From positions 1 through 64,000 of the forward strand of contig DAHVLJ010000010.1 of the NCBI GenBank assembly GCA_027320425.1: a stretch of 64,000 bases of DNA. Direction: 5' to 3'. The translations under genes and the position numbers were made by a program. The notes under the pieces were generated by a model. The model saw only the letters and a program-made list of their open reading frames with translations. It did not search any database and was not told where the DNA came from. Origin of the DNA: Nitrososphaerota archaeon. GTDB lineage: Archaea > Thermoproteota > Nitrososphaeria > Nitrososphaerales > Gagatemarchaeaceae. Of this stretch, positions 60,386 through 64,000 are shown piece by piece; the stretch's first letter is position 1, and every line of letters begins with the position of its first letter.

Positions 60386-61231
60386 ATGCGTTATCCAAAG
60401 GATGTAGAAGTCTGGGAGCATGCCCCTGGGAAGAAGCTCGCAGAGTTTGTCATCCGGCTGAAGAACGAGAAAGGCGTCCTGGCGAAGTGCAGCCAGGTCA
60501 TCAACGATTCCAACGTGAACATGCTCACCGGTTTCATGACCGCTCCCGGTCGCTCTTCGACGGCGACCTTGAGCTTCTTCGCAGATGTTTCAGAGTCTCC
60601 AGACGGGGTCACCGGCCTGAAGAGGGCCCTGCAGGACCTCGACGTCGTCGTGTCGGTGGAGGCCATTGCTGCCGAAAGCGGGTTCATGGTCGACAGGCAG
60701 CATTTCCCCGTCCAGTGGGCCGGAAGGAAGGCGGTCGTCTTGAGGGCCGATGCCATGAACGAGATGCTGAACAGGCTCTGGGCGGTTTTCGGCAGCGGCG
60801 CCGCTACGATCATCGACCAGATGGCCGAGGCGATGGGGCGGCACTCAGCAAAGGAGATCGTCGAAGATTTCGGCGCCAAGTTCGCTATGAGCCAGCTCGA
60901 TGAGCTTATCGGCACATATTCTGCTCTGGGTTTCGCTGACGTCTCAATAGAGCGTTCGAAGTCCTCGGAGTTCCCCATGGTCATAAACGCCAAAGAACTC
61001 TTCGAATGCGAGTCGAACGCGAAGCTCAAACTCCATCGCCGGAGCGCATTTTTCCGGGCGCACCTACGGGGTTTCATGTCCAACACCTTCGGTCGTGACT
61101 TCGAAGTGAACGAAGTCCAGTGCCTGACTGACGGGGATGAGGTCTGCTCCTTCAGGGTGGCGGTATCGGAACCGGCAGCGAGCGTCGCCGCAAGGATGTC
61201 CGACCGCACGTCGCGAGCTTCAAACCTTTAA
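60386..61231 (+). CDS. ACT domain-V4R domain sensor-like protein
   Basis: A 281-residue soluble protein. Residues about 18-95 form an ACT-like ligand-binding domain (LAEFVIRLKNEKGVLAKCSQVINDSNVNML). Residues about 115-260 match V4R (4-vinyl reductase) domains, with HLRGFMSNTFGRDFEVNEVQCLTDGDEVCSFRV supplying the usual Cys pair. V4R domains bind small hydrophobic molecules or tetrapyrrole precursors. No output domain is present. CTTTATTAG lies about 35 bases before the ATG. Confidence 0.78.
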   Translation: MRYPKDVEVWEHAPGKKLAEFVIRLKNEKGVLAKCSQVINDSNVNMLTGFMTAPGRSSTATLSFFADVSESPDGVTGLKRALQDLDVVVSVEAIAAESGFMVDRQHFPVQWAGRKAVVLRADAMNEMLNRLWAVFGSGAATIIDQMAEAMGRHSAKEIVEDFGAKFAMSQLDELIGTYSALGFADVSIERSKSSEFPMVINAKELFECESNAKLKLHRRSAFFRAHLRGFMSNTFGRDFEVNEVQCLTDGDEVCSFRVAVSEPAASVAARMSDRTSRASNL

Positions 61232-61258
61232 TCGGCAGCCGTAGGCGCCCCGTTCCCG

Positions 61259-61822
61259 TTGTCTCTCAAGAACAGGCGAGGCGACTATTCCTGGCCCGCC
61301 ACGAAGATTGACCAGGTCCGACTGAGTTCAGACCAGAAGTCGTATGCCACTGGCGATACCGTCAGGCTCAACGCCTCTTTCAAGGTGGTAGGCGGGCTCC
61401 GCGAATCGTTCCAGCCCGATGTCTGGACTCTCGCCTGGGAAGACTTCGACAAGATACTCAGGCTAACGTTCAACATCTCGGTAAAGTCCCAGGGTGCTCT
61501 TTCATCCAAGCGGATTGCGGAGACCAAGAAGCAGGTGAGGAGGGCGAGCTTCTACTGGAGCCGCGACCCTGACCTCCCGTACAGGATCTGGGCGATGGTG
61601 GTCCCAGAGGACGGGGGCCCTCCGAAGATACCTCTGAACGTGGAGGACGCGAAATCCAAGATGCTTGACGTCGAGAAGGACTTCTCGTTCCCTGCGTCGG
61701 TCCTCGGAAGTGGAACGCACAAGGTCGTCGTCGACCTGAAGGTGAAGTGGGGACGGAGGAGCTTCATAGACAAGGGGGAGCTCCATTCGAGGTCCAGGCC
61801 GCTGGTGGTAAAGGTTGAGTAA
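61259..61822 (+). CDS. Hypothetical protein, possibly arrestin/beta-sandwich type
   Basis: A 187-residue soluble protein whose pattern of strands (YATGDTVRLNASFKVVGG, GTHKVVVDLKVKWGRR, RSRPLVVKV) suggests a beta sandwich. There is no signal peptide. It starts at TTG and overlaps the OsmC gene by 8 bases, so the two are probably co-translated. I do not recognise the family. Confidence 0.6.
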   Translation: MSLKNRRGDYSWPATKIDQVRLSSDQKSYATGDTVRLNASFKVVGGLRESFQPDVWTLAWEDFDKILRLTFNISVKSQGALSSKRIAETKKQVRRASFYWSRDPDLPYRIWAMVVPEDGGPPKIPLNVEDAKSKMLDVEKDFSFPASVLGSGTHKVVVDLKVKWGRRSFIDKGELHSRSRPLVVKVE

Positions 61823-62234
61823 AGAAGGGTGGCAGGCTGAGGTAACGTGGGAAGAAGGTAACGTCTTCCTCGGTTCGGACGACGCGGGCCATACCGTGGT
61901 CTATGACTCTGCCGAAGGCGTCCAGCGCGGGATCGGCCCGATGAGGGCTCTGCTCACCTCATTGGGGGCCTGCACAGGCATGGACATAGTGGCTATCCTG
62001 AACAAGAGGAAGCAGAAGCTGCTTTCGTTGAAGATCCAGCTGTCAGGGGAGAGGCCGGAGCACGGCCTGCCCAAGCCCTGGACATCTATCCATGTCAAGT
62101 ATCTGTTGTCGGGGGTGGACCTGGACATAAAGTACGTCGAAGAGGCCATAACCGACAGCACCGAGAAGTTCTGTAGCGTCGGGGCCACCCTCCAGCCTAC
62201 GGCGAAGATCACCCATTCGTACGAGATAGTCTAG
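61815..62234 (+). CDS. OsmC/Ohr-family protein
   Basis: A 139-residue OsmC-like protein with the two family cysteines, C53 in TSLGACTGMD and the second in STEKFCSVGATL. Such proteins detoxify organic peroxides with lipoyl or other dithiol donors. The TTG start lies within the end of the preceding gene. Its end overlaps the convergent dehydrogenase gene by 4 bases. Confidence 0.88.
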   Translation: MSKEGWQAEVTWEEGNVFLGSDDAGHTVVYDSAEGVQRGIGPMRALLTSLGACTGMDIVAILNKRKQKLLSLKIQLSGERPEHGLPKPWTSIHVKYLLSGVDLDIKYVEEAITDSTEKFCSVGATLQPTAKITHSYEIV

Positions 62235-63259
62235 ACTTTCAGGACTATCTTGCCGAAGTGCCTGCTCCCTTCCATCTTCATCTGAGCCTCTGCGGCTTTC
62301 TCGAGTGGAAACACGGAGTCTACGACAGTCTTGAGCTTCCCTCTGTCAAAGAACTTCACCACTTCCGGAAGCTCTCCCATCCCAGCCATGAAGCTACCGT
62401 AGATTGTGAGCTCCCTGTTGAACACGTATCTCAGGTCAGTGGAGACTTCGGCTCCGGTGGTCGCCCCGCAGGTGACGAGCCTTCCGCCCTTGTTGAGCGC
62501 CTTCAAGCTCCCAGTCCACGTCGCCTTACCGACGTGCTCTACCACCACGTCGACCCCTCTCCTGTCGGTCAACCTCCTGACCTCCGCGAGCACGTCCTGC
62601 TTGTAGTGGTCTATCACCTCGTCGGCGCCCAGTTCCTTCGCGCGCTCTGCTTTGTCGGGGTCGCCTGCTGTAGCTATGACCCTCGCACCGAAGAGCTTAG
62701 CCACTTGGATAGCGGCCGAGCCCACTCCGGAGTTGGCCGCTAGCACGAGGACCGTCTCCCCCGCGTTGAGGTCAGCCTTGGTCTTCAGCATGTGATAGGC
62801 CGTCTCGAACACAAGAGGGAAAGAAGCTGCCTCTTCAAAGGTCATCCCGGGGGGCTTCTTCAGCAGGTGGTCTCTCCTCACACTGACAAGCTCTGCGTAC
62901 CCGCCGTCAGGACCATATCCGATGATGGTGTAGTCCTTGCACTGGTCGTCCTTCCCCGCCGCGCATCTGTCACACCTGCCGCACCCCACTCCGGGGTTGA
63001 CGATGACTTCGTCCCCCTTTGAGAACGCTTTCTCTTCTGGGGGGACCCACTCCACGATCCCTGCGATGTCGCTCCCCGAAATGTGGGGCAACTTGATTGG
63101 GACGTTCGGGAGGCCGTTCCGCGCCCACAGGTCCAGATGGTTGAGCGCGCACGCTTTCACCCTTATGACAGCGTCGTCTGGTGTTGGGACAGGGTCAGGC
63201 GCTTCTTCGTACTGAAGGACTTCGGGGCCCCCATGCTTGTGAAACCTGACCGCTTTCAA
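62231..63259 (-). CDS. Zinc-containing alcohol dehydrogenase/quinone reductase family (MDR) protein
   Basis: A 342-residue medium-chain dehydrogenase: HISGSDIAGIVEWV, structural-zinc cysteines in VGCGRCDRCAAGKDDQC, coenzyme loop AANSGVGSAAIQVAK and GADEVIDHY. The catalytic-zinc Cys is replaced near ACALNHLDLWA (N instead of CxxD), as in many quinone-reductase-like or crotonyl-CoA-type members. Substrate not determinable. Confidence 0.87.
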   Translation of the reverse strand: MKAVRFHKHGGPEVLQYEEAPDPVPTPDDAVIRVKACALNHLDLWARNGLPNVPIKLPHISGSDIAGIVEWVPPEEKAFSKGDEVIVNPGVGCGRCDRCAAGKDDQCKDYTIIGYGPDGGYAELVSVRRDHLLKKPPGMTFEEAASFPLVFETAYHMLKTKADLNAGETVLVLAANSGVGSAAIQVAKLFGARVIATAGDPDKAERAKELGADEVIDHYKQDVLAEVRRLTDRRGVDVVVEHVGKATWTGSLKALNKGGRLVTCGATTGAEVSTDLRYVFNRELTIYGSFMAGMGELPEVVKFFDRGKLKTVVDSVFPLEKAAEAQMKMEGSRHFGKIVLKV

Positions 63260-63385
63260 CGCTCCGATCTTTCGCCCGCCCCTTTTCTCCTTTGCGCAAT
63301 ACTTTCGACGAACCCTCTGCCGGCAATCCTTTCTAGTGCATAATCAACGTTATAAACCGAAACAGAGTAATCGCCTATCTCTCTC

Positions 63386-64000
63386 ATGACAAGCCCTCGT
63401 TCGGTCTTCAGGGATGAAGCGATATTGTTGCAGGAGTATCTCCCGCACCAGATCCCTCACAGAGAGGCGCAGCTGAAGAAGCTCGAGCTCTACTTCCAGG
63501 GGGTCGCCCAGAACGCGTCGAAGGCGAGCCAGACTGTGATGATAACCGGCCCCGTGGGATCGGGAAAGACCATGATTGCGAAGAAGTTGCTACTGGAGTC
63601 GCTGCCGAAGAAAGCGACCCTTTACGGAAACCTAGTGAAGGCGGTGCACGTCAACTGCAGGATTGACCGGACTCTCCAGGCGATAATGGTGAAAGCCCTG
63701 AAGTCGCTTGGCCAGAATTACCCCACGAGGGGGTACAGCTTCGAGGAGCTCCTTACGGCGCTGGTGGAGGAGCTCAGGAGCAACAGGACGCATCTGATCA
63801 TAGCCTTCGACGAAGTCGACTCCCTGGTCCTGTCTGACCCATCGTCGCTGTATACGATCACCAGGCTCAGAGAGATGGCTCCGGGGAGCCAGGTCCTGTC
63901 CTCATTGCTAATTTCGAAGACTACCGACTATCTGAAGAAGGTAGACCTGAGCACTCTGAGCTCGCTGCAGTGGAACGAGATACAGCTGGAGAGCTACCCG
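63386..64000 (+). CDS. cdc6: Orc1/Cdc6 replication initiator, N-terminal part
   Basis: The frame opens at an ATG at 63386 and stays open for 205 codons to the window edge. It begins with the typical VFRDEAILLQEYLPHQIPHRE, then Walker A GPVGSGKT (55-62), VNCRIDRT and Walker B LIIAFDEVDS. Archaeal Orc1/Cdc6 proteins bind origin repeats and load MCM; their genes often lie next to an origin. In the 126 bases upstream I see a TTATAAA box but no clear origin-recognition repeat, so an origin here is not claimed. Confidence 0.92.
   Translation, partial: MTSPRSVFRDEAILLQEYLPHQIPHREAQLKKLELYFQGVAQNASKASQTVMITGPVGSGKTMIAKKLLLESLPKKATLYGNLVKAVHVNCRIDRTLQAIMVKALKSLGQNYPTRGYSFEELLTALVEELRSNRTHLIIAFDEVDSLVLSDPSSLYTITRLREMAPGSQVLSSLLISKTTDYLKKVDLSTLSSLQWNEIQLESYP

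Noticed and set aside
60391-61209. 272-residue minus-strand frame
   Set aside because: Exact antisense of the ACT-V4R gene, with composition typical of a shadow frame in GC-rich DNA.
63260-63385. Replication origin next to cdc6
   Set aside because: I could find no repeated origin-recognition-box sequences or long AT-rich unwinding element in the visible 126 bases.
1-64000. CRISPR array, insertion sequence or integrated element
   Set aside because: No regularly spaced repeats, no transposase or integrase, and no attachment-site duplication at the tRNA genes were seen.

Overview
The window is a stretch of archaeal chromosome, GC-rich and densely coded on both strands, with no rRNA, CRISPR array or recognisable mobile element. 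The archaeal assignment rests on a Cdc6/Orc1 initiator, archaeal-type TATA boxes about 26 bases before start codons (many genes look leaderless), archaeal-type HutG, PAC2 and AbrB-PhoU proteins, a tetraether-lipid synthase-like radical SAM enzyme, an archaeosine-pathway cluster and tRNA genes broken by bulge-helix-bulge introns. A eukaryotic-type DNA topoisomerase IB points to the Thaumarchaeota/Nitrososphaeria and relatives. The gene content (sugar and histidine catabolism, no ammonia-oxidation genes seen) suggests a heterotrophic member rather than an ammonia oxidiser. The lineage is an inference.

Layout. 1-8.9 kb: a nearly complete non-phosphorylative Entner-Doudoroff branch (GH15 glucoamylase/trehalase, glucose dehydrogenase, gluconate dehydratase, KDG aldolase, aldehyde dehydrogenase, glycerate kinase). 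8.9-10.5 kb: a GT4 glycosyltransferase of trehalose-synthase appearance with a small partner ORF. 10.5-18.3 kb: cupin, MscS channel, regulator, CsaA-like protein, two VOC proteins, a divergent CysRS, a GNAT with no visible start codon, a CPHC thioredoxin-fold protein and a degenerate M29 aminopeptidase. 18.3-23.8 kb: a full histidine-utilisation set hutG, hutH, hutI, hutU in alternating orientation. 23.8-30 kb: DedA, class II HMG-CoA reductase, three intron-bearing tRNAs, divergent htpX/hsp20, CBS protein, SnoaL/HxlR pair. 30-38.7 kb: CopD-like membrane protein, radical SAM/SPASM enzyme, then phosphate uptake and control (AbrB-PhoU, pstSCAB, phoU). 38.7-42.7 kb: NAD-kinase-like protein, DUF72, and the preQ0/archaeosine genes (GTP cyclohydrolase, queC, queD). 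42.7-48.6 kb: an intron-bearing tRNA-Gly, polytopic glycosyltransferase-like protein, peroxiredoxin, several unknowns and a TrmB-type regulator. 48.9-54.4 kb: tetraether synthase behind a perfect palindrome, a DUF929/VKOR disulfide-forming pair, and small zincins. 54.4-64 kb: PAC2, topoisomerase IB, PurM/HypE-like protein, HAD, SpoIIM-like, VIT1-like transporter, ACT-V4R protein, OsmC, MDR dehydrogenase and the 5' part of cdc6.

The most striking feature is that all five tRNA genes are interrupted, by six short introns at six different places (D-loop, 5' and 3' anticodon stem, 37/38, variable loop, T-arm). Other points: a TrmB regulator and 8-bp-arm palindrome next to the tetraether synthase, a QueD with an extra N-terminal domain, a CysRS with an altered zinc ligand, and two conserved proteins whose frames contain no ATG/GTG/TTG at the expected start.
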